Shown one piece after another: positions 12,813-25,548 of a stretch of DNA of 64,000 nucleotides. The stretch's first letter is position 1. Every line of letters starts with the position of its first letter. The translations under genes were made by a program, and so were the position numbers. The notes under the pieces were generated by a model. The model did no database searches. It saw only the letters and a program-made list of their open reading frames with translations, and was not told the origin of the DNA. The stretch lies in assembly GCA_035578905.1 (NCBI GenBank), contig JAQJVL010000733.1:26001-90000 (forward strand), read 5' to 3'. This DNA comes from Stictocephala bisonia (taxonomy: Eukaryota; Arthropoda; Insecta; Hemiptera; Membracidae).

Positions 12813-15051
12813 ACAGTTCCTATCTAATCACGTATTCCTCTAGTTCAGTAAAATGTTTTATTCAACATTTTATTTTATTTTCGTTCTACATTGTATATTT
12901 TGGATACTTATGTAATTTTATTTTCAAATTTTTAAGGACTAAATTAAACTGTAATGGGAGTAAAAAATAGTCATTCAATTAATGTAAAGCTTTCAGTGTC
13001 ACTTAACTTACATAAGAAATTAAATAATTGTTTGGTGAGTGTTTGAGCATACAAAACCAATACTGAATTCCTAAATACCAGAGTTAATAATTTTCATTGA
13101 ATGTTATATTTTACTTTATATCTTTATACATTACTCTTAACTCTAATTAAATAATTTCTAAACTGTTTACGTATATACGTAGTGACAGATCTGTAATAAT
13201 TAACAGAATATTTTACTGGTAACTTTACAAGGAAAGTATGTAAAATTTACATTATAAATTTTGTAAAACCCTTCTGTGTGATAATATGTTTTTCATATGC
13301 GTCATTTTTTTGTATAATATTTAAGTTCTTTATTCATTATGTAAAGGGTAGGTAAGGTAGGTTTAGGTTTGGCTGGGTAAGTTAGTTCCAGTACTGTACG
13401 ATGCAAAGGTGATATATTGCTGAATTGTCGAGAGACATGGTATAATTGGGATTAAAACTCCCTTTAAATTGGGTGTAAGTGTTTCGTTTCTATGCCCAGT
13501 AACCAAAGAACATTATTATCTACTAACAAAATAAACCATTTAAGAATACGTCACAATTCAACTTTTATTTCTGTATAAATACTTGTAACCATGGAATAGT
13601 ATTCAAAATATTGTGTGGGATGGCTTATAAAGAAGTAACTTAATTTATAAAATATTTATCGCTGCTTACTTTTCTTGGGATTACCAGGGCCTAACTTGTT
13701 CGTGGCAGCACACTAAGTTGTTTGTACCCCTAACACTTGAAGTGATTTACTTAACAATTTTATAAAATATAAGGTGCAAAAACTTTGGAAGACAAAAAAA
13801 GTTTATAATGTGCTACGATTAATTACATAAAAATAAATACACCCATGTCTACAATAATAAATCAAAACAATACAATATAAATAGCAAATATGTCAGATAG
13901 TGGTAGCAATATATGTTGTATGATAAGAAAAATAATATTACGATAAAATCAACTTAATCTTGTAAATAAATAATTAATAATACAAAATATATAATAAGTT
14001 TATTTAATATTTAATTATTAACATTTAATAACAAATAATAAGTAATTTAAATGGACATAGCGGACGTTTTATACAATAATTCAATTCAAATACATCAATG
14101 TTATTGGATGTATGCCAACTGCAGGCGCGTTTTGGCGTGCATTATAGAAATACAATACGTTAGATGATTTATTGTTTATGAAATGAACTATCTGGGGAAA
14201 CTTAATGAGACAGCAACAAATAAATACTACAGTACAAATTATCTTATCATGAGTATTGTACCTGTGTCAAGATCTTTGAAACATTTACATTCATACTGTC
14301 ACGTAAAATATGTAATTTTCAAGTTTTTAAAAAGTATTTGATGACCCTTAAATGGTTGTGTATGAGTTTTTAGATTATCTTTATTAATTATACCTTATAT
14401 ACTGTTGATATATTACAAGTCTACTATTCTTTAATATACACTTATAGGCACATATAGAAAATTATCACACTGATCATTTTTGGTTCATCTTAATAAATAC
14501 ATACGCCTCGACTAGGATTATAAGCTTGTAACTCATATCGTGATTTAGCCAGAAAAGGCCGGAATTATTTCCATTGTCTTGTTCATTTCTAGCATTTAAA
14601 ATACTATGCTATATCTAATAATGCCAACATAGCATTTTGGACTGTTTATCACTTTATTGTAATATCATTTTTTTGTAATACATGATATTATTGTAATATC
14701 ATTTTTACTGATTTACCACCAATTAAAAAATGCTACGTTTGAAGCAAATTAAATATATTTCTTACATATTTCATAAAATAATGGGGTTTGACATTACATA
14801 ATATATGCTAGTTTAAGTCTTCATTAATTTTCAAATTTATATCTGTACAATATCAATGTATAATAACGGAAATCAACTGGATATAATATGTACAGTGTTA
14901 ACATAAATCAATATTAATTTATAATAGGGGAAATAGCCCCCCTCCCCCCGTTGACAATCAAGACTGCTTTAGGTCATAAGGATTATTGAGGTGTAGCCCC
15001 GGTATGAATAAATATTTCCTGTTCAATAATGTATTATCTAAATAATCGTCA
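12813..15051. other. AT-rich stretch, nothing identified
   Basis: No gene recognised. Short g-rich string near 13347-13372 (aggtaggtttaggtttgg) is too short for telomeric repeat. Confidence 0.45.
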
Positions 15052-15150
15052 CAATACCAACACGGCGTTCATTCAATGATTTCCATAGACGTGGATACAA
15101 CTACAGAAGTCTGGGGTGTCCATGTTGGGTGGTAGTCAAGGTTCAGATGT
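15052..15150 (+). repeat. SINE-like repeat, fragment
   Basis: Matches the middle of copy 1, including gaagtctggggtgtccatgt and a diverged form of the preceding ataccgacat...gcgtgg segment. Both ends of the family are missing. Confidence 0.6.
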
Positions 15151-15212
15151 CAGACTTAAGTTTAAAATATTTAAAACTAAATATTACATTAATTTATATT
15201 TTTTAATCTATA

Positions 15213-15867
15213 TGCAGGGTGTTCAAAAAGTCCAAGGTAGGTTGAATACCGTTACAGATAAAGGTACAACACTTTGCACATTGCAGCTGGACATAAAAAG
15301 CTATTTTACCAGGTATTCAGTGATCCACTACCTTCGTAGGGGGACGGCCCCCTAGGAGTCGGAAAAAAATCTTAAATGTAAGCATAGGTTGATATACATA
15401 CCATTTTAAAGGTCTTAGCTAGTAGACTGCAAATTAGACCTCAAAAGGTTAATCCTAAACAAAATGGTGGCGCTCGAATGTTTCAATACTGATTTTATGT
15501 GCAAGATTTTAAATCGCCACCATTTTGTGACGGATAAAGCTTTTGAAGTGGGATTTGCGGCATTCTTCTATGCTTGACCACCCTTTTAAAATGATGTGCT
15601 TATCAAACCATGCTTACACTAAAACTTTTCTACTGACTCCTCATAGACCCCATAGAAGAATAGCAGAACACTGAATACAACTTAAAGTAGGTGTTTGTGT
15701 AAAGTAATCATGTGTAAAGTAGGCCGCCCCCCTACGAAGGTAGTGGCTCACTGAATACATGGTAAAATAGCTTTTTATGTCCAGCAGCAATGTGAACAGT
15801 TTTCTACCTTTCTCTGTACCGGTCTAAACAATATTCAACCATCCTCGGACTTTTTGAACACTGTATG
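15213..15867. mobile_element. MITE with about 140-base terminal inverted repeats
   Basis: The left end reads cagggtgttcaaaaagtcc (from 15215). The right end, reversed, reads cagtgttcaaaaagtccgag. Similarity between the arms continues inward through a block ggacataaaaagctatttta to cactaccttcgtaggggg near 15343. An inner pair, aaaatggtggcg and cgccaccatttt, adds further self-complementarity. No transposase frame is present, so the element is non-autonomous. Confidence 0.75.
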
Positions 15868-15873
15868 TTTAAT

Positions 15874-16095
15874 TCCGTAAGCGAATCGGTCTCCAAGAAA
15901 ATTTTTTAAGCTATGCAGAAGATAATTTAGCTTAATTAGAACAATTTTTAAGAGAAATGTCCAAGAATAGAAGGAAAAATATCACACATGCAAAAATAAC
16001 ACAGGGTCCACCGTAACCCAATCTATCATTAGTCCTAAAAGATTTAGATTTTCCTATCTTTTTAGCCATGTTTTTATTGATACGTATAAGAACTG
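15874..16095. repeat. Dispersed repeat of the taagcgaatc / gggtcc family, copy A
   Basis: Aligns colinearly with 22411-22625. Shared blocks are taagcgaatc, agaagata, the ...tagtcctaa core and gtttttattgatac. The core also resembles 21486-21575 and 23200-23290. No coding potential recognised. Confidence 0.45.
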
Positions 16096-16273
16096 TTTAT
16101 GTTTATATTGTTTATCCTAGTGCAAACTTGTTTAGTGTGGATTTAAATCTGTCTAATTTTGAATAAACTAAAAAAACAATTATTAATCAAAAACAATATT
16201 AATATTTTTGTTATTTTACTTTTTATCAACTTGATATTTTGAGACAACGAAGTTTTTTTTATTTTAGAGAGGA

Positions 16274-16855
16274 CTAGCTGTACCCGCCCGCTTCGCCGGT
16301 CATAATATTGAGTTTGATTTAGAACCTAATAGCTGAAAGAATTCGAGCATTTTGCTTCTTCTACCAATATTATATTTTTTAGGAGGCATGTCACAAAAAG
16401 TAAACTGCAAAACAAATAATTATTTATTTTTTATTTTCACGTTTCACCACATGTTTTAATTACCGAGGAAAAAAGGTTAACACCAAATACAGATCACCTG
16501 ATCAAGTAAAAGTAGTGTGTGCTACACTCTCAAGGTGAAATGTAGAACTACAATAAATCAAAACATATACAGTACTGTTGTTGTGAGAACTTCAATTTTC
16601 TTATGGCATGTGAAACTACATTAAACCGCACAGTCATATGTTTTTTGTAAACAATTCAGATTCTCCATTTGAATAACATGGGATCTTTAGGAGCCCGTGG
16701 GGCGGAACCCTGTGGACGGATCTGCATCAAACTTCACAGAAACCATCTCGGGAGTATACAGGACAACATCCTAAAGTTTCATGGCGATCGGTTGGATGGT
16801 TTGGCAGCGCATAAACTTCAAATATACTAACATCCTCTTTTATAAATATAGATTA
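16274..16855. mobile_element. Unclassified non-autonomous element (ctagctgtacccgcc type)
   Basis: Starts ctagctgtacccgcccgctt and ends ttttataaatatagatt. A GC-rich block just before the 3' end (16680-16800) includes gtttcatggcgatcggttgg. Sequences with this start, this block and a tatagat end are widespread in arthropod genomes (from memory), but I cannot name the superfamily. No terminal inverted repeat and no coding capacity seen. Confidence 0.5.
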
Positions 16856-17966
16856 AAAATAATATGTCGCAAAATTTTGAGATTTCTAACGCTTCAAGTG
16901 TTAAAAAAACAAAAGCGACGTTTTGACAGTTATAATACTATTGTCGTCAACAAGTATTACCTTATCCTACTTCTAAAATTTTTTTAATTTTTGTATATAT
17001 ATCAACTCGTCAATACACCCTTAAACCCTTAAACAGTAAATAGTTATAAATGTAGGCTAAGTTAGTACGTAGCACCTAAGGATGACATGAGTTTTATGAC
17101 CTTTCGAAACGTTATGTTTGTTCCTTAAAAAAACTTGAAGAGTCAGGAATATCCAACTCAATAACAATAATGAACAACCAACGCCAACAAATAACTTTAA
17201 AACAATATTTTCTTATTTTATAAGAACATTTACATACAAATTGAAACAGGAAACAAACCTCAAACTGTATCAACGAATGTATTTACATTCGCAACGCATA
17301 CATTGCTACTAAAACCATCCAAAAGGACAAAAAGTATCTCAGTGTCCCTGAGGTCATTAAAAGTAATCCCACGCCATTAAGACCACGCTTCTACAAACCC
17401 CTGTGACGTCTAAGTATTTCATTACGTTTGTGTAAATGGTCCATTTTATACAACCCTCCAACTGGTTATATATGTGCAAGACCTTAAACAATCATCTTGA
17501 TAATGTAATGTCAGTTTATCAACAAATATAATTTTAATTACACTGTTGAACAATAAAATTTGTTTAAACATAATGTTTCTTTGCTCAATGTATATTTTAA
17601 CTAATTTTTCAAAAAATTATATTTTACAATTGTTGGATTATTATTTTGGACTATTCATTGACAGTAAAGATTTAAATGCTAAATAAATTAACATGGGCTG
17701 AAGTATTATTTTCAAAAATTCAAAATTAGTCTAAACTTCTTATTACTATTGTGCATGTTACATAGCTGTGCAGATGATAGGTGTAGTAAATGTGTTTAAG
17801 GTGTTCCATTATATTTTCTTTAATTAAAATCTTTGTTTAATAGTGACATAGTTAGTATTTGATTTTGTCATAATTACCTGAAATAATATTCTTTAATAAC
17901 TGTAAGCTTAAATTGCTTTCTGTTTCAAAGAAGATTATAAAACCACCACCATATATACTTTCAATT
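16856..17966. other. AT-rich stretch with a possible decayed coding patch
   Basis: Around 17285-17410 one frame reads in a coding-like manner (...KKYLSVPEVIKSNPTPLRPR...), loosely like the tail of a non-LTR element protein, but it is too short to support. The rest shows nothing. Confidence 0.3.
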
Positions 17967-18424
17967 CTTACATTCTTACATATGAGACGCCGACACAACG
18001 TTGTGCGTATTTTAAGGCGAATATGAATGGTTTTATGAGTGTAGGATGAGTGTAGATGAGTGTAGTCTGGTTACTAACTGAGTTCAACTGTTCCTCAGAA
18101 AGGGCAATTTATTAATAGCCCAACAGCCAGGGCAACTAAGGGACCTACAGCTTTACGTGGAATCCGAACCACGTAGTGCTGGTCTGATTTTCAGTTAATT
18201 GACAAGCCTGATGCTCAGTTATCTCCCCCACACAACATCCGCACAATGATTACCACCCAACATGGACACCCCAGACTTCTCTAGTAGTGTCCACGCCGAT
18301 AGCAACCACCAAGCGGACGCCATGTCGGTATTAAGAGGACCGAGCATCCAACCTATCGCCTACAATCTCCCAAACACTTTGTCCCCATGTAGCTGGGTTA
18401 CAGCACTGCGCCACCAGTGCCGAC
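17967..18424 (-). repeat. SINE-like dispersed repeat, copy 2 (reverse)
   Basis: Full-length reverse copy of 4183-4656 at high identity, from cttacattcttacatatgag to gcgccaccagtgccgac. Both family termini can be set by comparing it with copy 1. Confidence 0.7.
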
Positions 18425-21074
18425 TTATTATTATTTGAATAATAAGAAGTGGGCATGATAACATAGGTATAATATTAATACATTGTGATAGTAAAATTTT
18501 TAATTTACTTGCACAACAATTATAATGTACATTTCGTATTGAAAAACAACGTTTTTACAGAAAATATTTTATAGCACAAAGATAAAGATTTGTATAAGAG
18601 AAAAGGAAAAAAATCATCTGAACTCGCTCAGTATTTCTTTGCATCATATTTTTAATGCAAAAATAAGTAGTTAAAAATATATTCAGTTTTGCATATTTTT
18701 CCCTTTATATTAATTAATTACGTTATATTCTCCGTACTTCTGGAATACAAAACAGTATGTCTTCTTATCTGCATGGAAGTGACATCTTACTCTTCCTATT
18801 TACAAAAAGTGTTGTTATTATTTGCAAATTTTACACATGCAAAATATTTTATATGACAAAAAATGTTTACTCATCTCTCAATGTTTTATTCCAAAGGTAC
18901 GAATCTAAAGCATACAGGCAGTTAAAATGGTTTAAGGTTGATGGTAAAGTTCCCGCCCCCTCAAGTTAACCTTTGCATCTCGTATTCCGACATGCTTAAT
19001 TAAGGGGTGGTTCTCCACTAATGAGGTGTCTTTCATTGGAGCTGCAACAAGAGAAAATTTTTGTGTCATATTTGTAACTCGTATTAGTGCGAAATTAAAT
19101 TATATTTTATCCTTCTAAAACAAACTTTAAAATAAAACTAATTGTATTTTGTTTTACTGCTTTTAGAAACATAGTCTCACAGTGCTTTTTTAAGACCGTG
19201 TTAGTGTCCACTCTAACATCACACCACTAGAAATACAATAATTTTCTTACAATACACTCCATTTTTCTACACTAATAATAGATTCTCTGACTAAAAATTA
19301 AATGTAATATTACAACCTATTAGTTTTGTATTAAAATAATAAATACGAGTTATAAATGTAGGTATTACATTTTATTTCGTATTTAGTATATAAGGTTTTT
19401 TAGTAAAATTATCTTAAATATATACAATAACAATATTATATTTCAAAGAAAAACTTATATCAACAGAAAGATGAGTATGCTGTATACTTAACAAATACAA
19501 ACGTATTTTAAATTTAGAAATTATATAAATAATGTAAATTACATATGGAGTCAATTGTTTAAGAAAACTGGGCATTAATACACAAAAATACATAATAATA
19601 ACTTTTTAAAGAATACAAAACTGTACTAAGAGTGGCATTAACAATGATAGAGAGATATTCGCATATAATTGCATTTGTAAGAGAAGATCAATTTATTGCA
19701 ATATTTTCCAAAAGCCTCAAGCTAGTTTATCATCTGAATGACCTGTTTTAATTGGTAGGTTGCTGATTGTTTGAATTCAAATAGACTCTTAGTTTAGAGT
19801 TTGAATAAATGCCCTCTTTCTTCTTTGTGATTAAAGAACACTTAAAAGTGTTAACATCTTGTTCTAGAATTCTTAACCGAATTAGGTATTCCAGAGAAAA
19901 GTGGTTTTAAAATATAAAAAGTAGCATACTGATTCAGTTTGAATTTATATTATTTTATTTTACTTTCCAGTTCTCATTTTTTTTATAAATACAGTCTTAT
20001 TTTATTTGAAGAGAAGTATATTTTAATTTAGTTTTTGTTTAAGTGACTAAGTTTTGTTTTAATGTCCTTCAGTTTTAGTTTAAATCAGAACTGAATGAAA
20101 AGTAAATACATTTTAAATAAATCGAATAGTTCTTTTAATAATAATATATATTTCAGAAGTTGATTTAACTGAAGTTTTAAGTACTGGAAGGTATAAAAGT
20201 GGTGTAGAGAAAAACCTACAAAAAGGAAAAATCGTCAAAAAACATTCCAGGTAATTAATTACTAGAACCCCAGAAAATCCTAAAGAAAACGTCAGGAAAA
20301 AAATTCCGTGCAACAAAATTCCGAGTATGAGGAACAGGGTTTGTGTGGTCCTTGAGATAAATTATGTGTCTTTTCAGCTGTGCTCCTCTCCTTTTATGTA
20401 GTTTTATTTCTTTTAGGTAAATCATTTTATTTTTCAATTATAGAGTATATGATAGAATGTACATACAATGAACACAATTTATTTTATATGACCGATATTA
20501 ATGTTTTGATACAAAATATTCTTTTTTATTTAATTACTTGTACAAAAGCAGTTCACGCGATTAAATTATATATTAAATCACTGTTAAGTAAAATAAATAA
20601 TCGGTAACAAAATATTATAATCCATTTAATGATATAATTTTACAATACCTATGAACAAAGTACATTGTTTCATTAAACTGTTCAATGGTACATATGGTTT
20701 TATTTATTTACTACATACAATTAGTGAAACATTCAGAAGTGGAGCCTTTAACAAAAGAATTTACCAAATAAATATAAAAATTCTCACATTTTCCTCCGTA
20801 ATAAGTTTCTATGTAAGTGAAATTAATACGTACTATTACAAACTTGAAATACGATATCAGAGTTAGAAAAGTTACAGGGACATGCAAGTAGGACATAACA
20901 CCAATCCTAAACTGATAGTGGTGTTTCCTAAAATATTATATTCTAAGCAATTTTATTACAATTTTTTCTGTTCCATTTAATTATTTGGTAAATTTATCAT
21001 TCAATGCTTTTACATACGGTATCTTGAATCATTTCATTCACTTCAATAAAGGCTGTTTACAGTATATATGTCAA
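18425..21074. other. AT-rich stretch, nothing identified
   Basis: Several short frames (for example 18757-18969, 20113-20437 minus, 20380-20607) have no recognisable domain. No RNA gene or array seen. Confidence 0.45.
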
Positions 21075-21200
21075 GTGGGACGGGGGGGGGGCACTGACAG
21101 TGTTATTGCCAAGCCCCAGGCGTCACGTCAATTAGAAATGGTCCTCTTTGATCTCCCCGTTTTGGAACCGATCCTTTCTGTTGATACCATTGTGCTATAA
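21075..21200 (+). other. GC-rich patch, unassigned
   Basis: About 125 bases clearly richer in GC than the surroundings, including a G10 run and an open stretch ending LFDLPVLEPILSVDTIVL at a stop. It could be a transposon scrap or an old exon. I do not recognise it. Confidence 0.3.
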
Positions 21201-21485
21201 GCGTGTTCATATAAACATACACCAATAAGCTTAACTCCAATGCACCTAGTGATATAATATTGTGTAGTCTTCAAAAATAAATTATAAAATGTCATACTAT
21301 TTTAAAAAATAGAATTTATTAATATTGAAATAAATAACTGTAAAAATACTGACCATTAAAGACAATTTTGTTTAATTTCAATGATCCCGTAAATTTAAAT
21401 TATCCTATTTCTAATATTTCAAAGACATATTTAATGTCAAACTAAAATCTTAAGTGATAACGGAGTGGAAATACCATATATAGTA

Positions 21486-21575
21486 AAAATTAACACCCTG
21501 GGCTCCAACCCGCTGGTCCAGATAGATACAATGATTTTCTATCACTGCATTTAATTTGTGGTAACAGGAATAATT
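21486..21575. repeat. Dispersed repeat with gggctcc core, copy B
   Basis: Shares accctgggctccaaccc, ctggtcc and caatgattttctatcactgc with 23200-23290. Confidence 0.5.
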
Positions 21576-22410
21576 TTTTAAAAAAGGAATTATTTGCAAA
21601 GAAATTATATTAATTCTTTTTAGAAACGTATACATAAAAATGCCATGCAGGCAGTTATAAAAAGTGCTAACACTTTTCTTATCATAAATAACACGAAATA
21701 TTACTTCGCTTATTAATATTTATTTAAAAGCCTTTTAGTGCCAACGTTCGATTAAGCCGGGCGTTTTAAAATGTGCCAGAAGTGTAACCGACCGGTTTAT
21801 CCGGACGTTTACAAATAGTTTTGTAAATAGTCAGTAAATACGTATTTTTCCAAATATATTTTACTAGTCTGCTTGAGATGAACTGTTCTTTCATTTAAAT
21901 TATATTTTACGTCATAAAAGCATGTAAAAATCAACATTATGAGGGCATTACTGTTGCACGCTGAGAGTTCGGGCCAATAGTTGACAAGTAGAAGTAAAAC
22001 TTGTTTGTTTATGAAGATAGAAACATAAAATCGTACATAAATATGGAAAATTAAACTTCGTTTTTAATGATATATAAATGTGTATGGAAACTATTTTTGA
22101 ATATGGGAAAGCACTATAAACAGAAAAAATTGGAAAAAAGAAGTTTTGTGAGAACTTTAAAAAAGTAATTATTTGTAAGTGCATTACAAATAGAATATCA
22201 TAATGCGTGTTACTGCTTGGTCATGTAGCTATCATATGGTGTAAAAAACTGTATTCTGACCCATCAAGTAAAGCTTATGGTGTTTTCTGTAAAAACCCTT
22301 ACAAATCAAGTGACTATGCTGCGGCACTTTTGGATACACTCAGTGTAATAATGAGTGGCAATTTTGTAACACCTTGCCAAACAAATTGCCGGCACTGAAA
22401 GGGTTTTACA

Positions 22411-22625
22411 TCCGTAAGCGAATCATTTCCTGTGAAGTTTGTTGAGCTCTTAAGAAGATATACAGCCTGAATAGAGCTTGAAAATTTAAAGCTTAAAAGC
22501 CCCATGTACGGTGGGGAAAATATTACAAATAGAATAAATAACCTGGGATCCACTACACTAGTCCTAACAGATCCAATAGTTTTCTGGCCCTTCGATGTTT
22601 TTATTAATATACATGGAGTAACTAA
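22411..22625. repeat. Dispersed repeat of the taagcgaatc / gggatcc family, copy C
   Basis: Colinear with 15874-16095 and includes the core cctgggatccactacactag. A 115-codon minus-strand frame lies over it (22314-22661) but matches nothing I know. Confidence 0.45.
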
Positions 22626-22797
22626 AGCGGTGTCCTGACTGTAAATTTTCGGATTCTGCACCTAATTTAGAACAATTACCGAAGAATAAATGTTATCGAA
22701 TTCCGCTCCATTTGGTATCTATCTGCCCTCATGCGTTTTTACAAAACAATAACTCAAGAGTAGGTCAAGAATGGTAACTCGAGAATTAATAAATAAT

Positions 22798-23330
22798 GTA
22801 AAAATAGCCATTGAGTTATCTTCAGCCATTTTAAAATGGTTGGCATTTAAACGTGTTACAAAAACATATGTTGTAAACTGTTAGGTTAATTAATGTTATA
22901 CAATATTATTTATTGTTAGATCATTTTATTACAAATCTATTAGTATTTTTAGTTTTATTTTGGTTCTATTTTAGGTGGAGTTTAGGTAAAACATTTATTT
23001 TACTCCATTCTCTTGATTCTGTAAATATTTTCAGGAAAATATATCGTTTACCAAAACTCCCCTAATAATATACTTACAACAAAATTTAAGGTAGCAATAG
23101 ATTCGAAATAACATTGTTCGAGCTAAACATTGTTATTTAAGTGGAAAATTGATTAACCTAACAGTTTACAAAGTAGGGGAAAATATACATGGTAAAATAC
23201 CCTACCCAGGGCTCCGCCTTACTGGTCCTAAAATATACAATGATTTTCTATCACTACAGTTAATTAGAGGTAAAAACGTTTGAAATAACCACCATTATAA
23301 GGTACTTCAATGGCTATTTCTGTACTGTTT
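22798..23330. mobile_element. Imperfect foldback element
   Basis: The pair ttgtaaactgttaggttaat (from about 22872) and attaacctaacagtttacaa (to about 23172) anchors an inverted repeat. It continues inward (taggtggagtttaggtaaa against its partner near 23050-23065) and outward (aatagccattgag against tcaatggctattt). The right arm is interrupted by about 100 bases carrying the gggctcc-core repeat. Confidence 0.45.
23200..23290. repeat. Dispersed repeat with gggctcc core, copy D
   Basis: Contains cccagggctccgccttactg and caatgattttctatcactac, as in copy B. It appears inserted in the right arm of the surrounding foldback structure. Confidence 0.5.
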
Positions 23331-24740
23331 TTTTAATGTTAATTTAAATAACTGTGCAAAATATCAAGTCAGACGGTCAAACTGTTCTTGATTTGTTAAA
23401 TTCCTCAATTTGGCATATTTAAAATTACTTTTGTGGACGTTTTCAATATATGTAAGTAAAGTATTAGCAATTTAAAGTATATAAGAGATAGTCGATTTGC
23501 AAGGACAGGGTTTGATATGTTTAGAAGAAATAATCAAAATAGAACTATTGTCCCCACCAAATAAATTGGGTTTGTCTGCAGTTTTTTTCAGAAAAAATGT
23601 TTCATCCTGTGTTTCAATCTGCACAAAGATTAATTACTAGTTATTGCAAAGATTCCAATATGGAACAGGTTTTTTTTTTTATCTACAAATCAGTAGTTTA
23701 TAAATCCATTCTAATATGGTAGATGTGATTGTATTTTTTTTCTAGATAAATTAAATACTATTCCTATAAATACCGTTAAGGTTCGGTAAACTTTCTTTAA
23801 GATGAAGATCTACAGGAAAAAGTAGATTTTAAATATTTTATTCGTTGAATTTTTAGTTCAAGATAAAACTGGTTTGATCAAAATCCGTTCATAGAACAAA
23901 ACAAAAGTAACTGATACAACTAATCTTTCCTTCAAATTATATTTAAATGATTTGCAATATTTACTAACTTCATCCCTCACAACTCTGCTCCTATATATTC
24001 TTTCTATATAACTCCAGTTTATGTCTATTTACAACGGAAATGAAATTAAAACGAGATTTAGATAGATTCATTTCCATATAAAGTGTGTTTTCCCAGGACT
24101 TCTATCTTTTGGGTGTTTTTCATGTAAATGACTTTTTATATAATTTTTACACTCACAAAACATTTCTGATAAGCATGTTACTTTTATTTAATTATATTTA
24201 GTTTTGTATGTGAGACTAAATTTAAAGCTTAACCCTATTTGAATACCAATTGCTAATTCCTTACAATAAGTCCTTGTAAATAAACATACGATTATTAAAT
24301 TTAATATATAAAGCAAAAAATTAACAAAAATATCAAATAGTCGGTGGAACAGTTCAAAAAATTTTTAAATATTATAATAAATACCATGTTAAAAAGATTT
24401 TTCAAATAAATATACAGCAACTGAACTATAGTCATTAAAACTTACAGTAAATATCAACTGATAATAATTTGGTATATCGTTTGTTTTAAAAGGCGTTTTT
24501 TATTTTTATTTCTATTTTTTTATTATTGTAATTATTAAGTTAACCTCTTCAGTACGTGTGGGACAATAGTAATTATATTTCTTCCATTGAAAACACAGGT
24601 TTATTCCAAGAAAAGTTTTCTTAATGAAGTCTTACTAGTCATAAGCCTAAACTGCATTAAAATAACTACAACTACGTCAATTATGAAACCACTATATATG
24701 TGACAGTTATTGTAGCAATATGGAACCCTTTCATTTCACG

Positions 24741-24742
<2 letters not shown>
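23331..24742. other. AT-rich stretch, nothing identified
   Basis: No gene-like frame or RNA recognised. Confidence 0.5.

Positions 24743-24782
<40 letters not shown>
24743..24782. repeat. (TA)n microsatellite
   Basis: About 40 bases of alternating AT, 28 bases before a perfect-type hairpin. Confidence 0.95.
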
Positions 24783-24786
<4 letters not shown>

Positions 24787-24810
24787 ATATCATTTTTTAA
24801 TTATTTAACT

Positions 24811-24905
24811 AAACCATGCAGCTGTGTTCGGTTTCAAACATCTTTGAAATTAATAAAATTAATTAATTTCAAAGATGTTTAAAACCGAACACAGCTGCAT
24901 GGTTT
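24811..24905. repeat. Hairpin with 44-base arms and 7-base loop
   Basis: The arms 24811-24854 and 24862-24905 are reverse complements over 44 bases with one mismatch. They begin aaaccatgcagctgtgttcg. The short loop and near identity point to a recent inverted duplication (for example template switching next to the TA tract) or a snapback insertion. Confidence 0.9.
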
Positions 24906-25548
24906 AATTGGAGTAAACACCACATAACTGCCATTATAGAATATAGATTAAAAATTTATTCAAGCAAAAAAATAAGCATAAACATTATTAGATGAATTAT
25001 TAGCTAGTTCTTAGCTTTTAGTCTCTATATATAAATAAACTACGTTTATTAGCTATGAGAATTAGGAGTTAGGGATCAAGTTTAACGTGACCAAACTTGC
25101 TAACCAATTCACAAGTCACCAAACTTGACTCTCGTGGGGTCAAAGTTAATAAGATCACTCAACTTCAAGAACGAGTCTATCCCTTAAGTTATTTTAGTTC
25201 TTACAGTGATGCTTATAAACTTTTATAATTTATACTATCTTATTTTTTTCAAAAATATAATTATTTTTCCCCTTTCACCCTCTTTTTTCCATCATGATAC
25301 ATTACAAGTAACACACATTCTTGTTAGATATAAGATTAATGTTTTGAATGTCATGGATATTACTAGTAATTATAATTTTAGTTATTATAATAACTAAATA
25401 ATAATTATTGAACCCGTCGACAAGCTTTGCGTGACTTGGTGGGGCCACACTATTGTTCATTTTTGTATTCTTTAAATAAAATAAATAAATAGTTAATGCT
25501 TACATACTATATATTTTTATGGTTGTTATATAAATAATCTTGAGTTCA
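24906..25548. other. AT-rich stretch, nothing identified
   Basis: Only small internal repeats (caagttt/aaacttg near 25078-25120). No gene. Confidence 0.45.

Noticed and set aside
13346..13375. Telomere-like TTTAGG words
   Set aside because: Only two imperfect words in a g-rich string. Insect telomeres are long TTAGG arrays.
22207..22661. Overlapping frames on both strands (63 and 115 codons)
   Set aside because: They cover a dispersed repeat copy, and the homologous copy at 15874 shows no matching frame.
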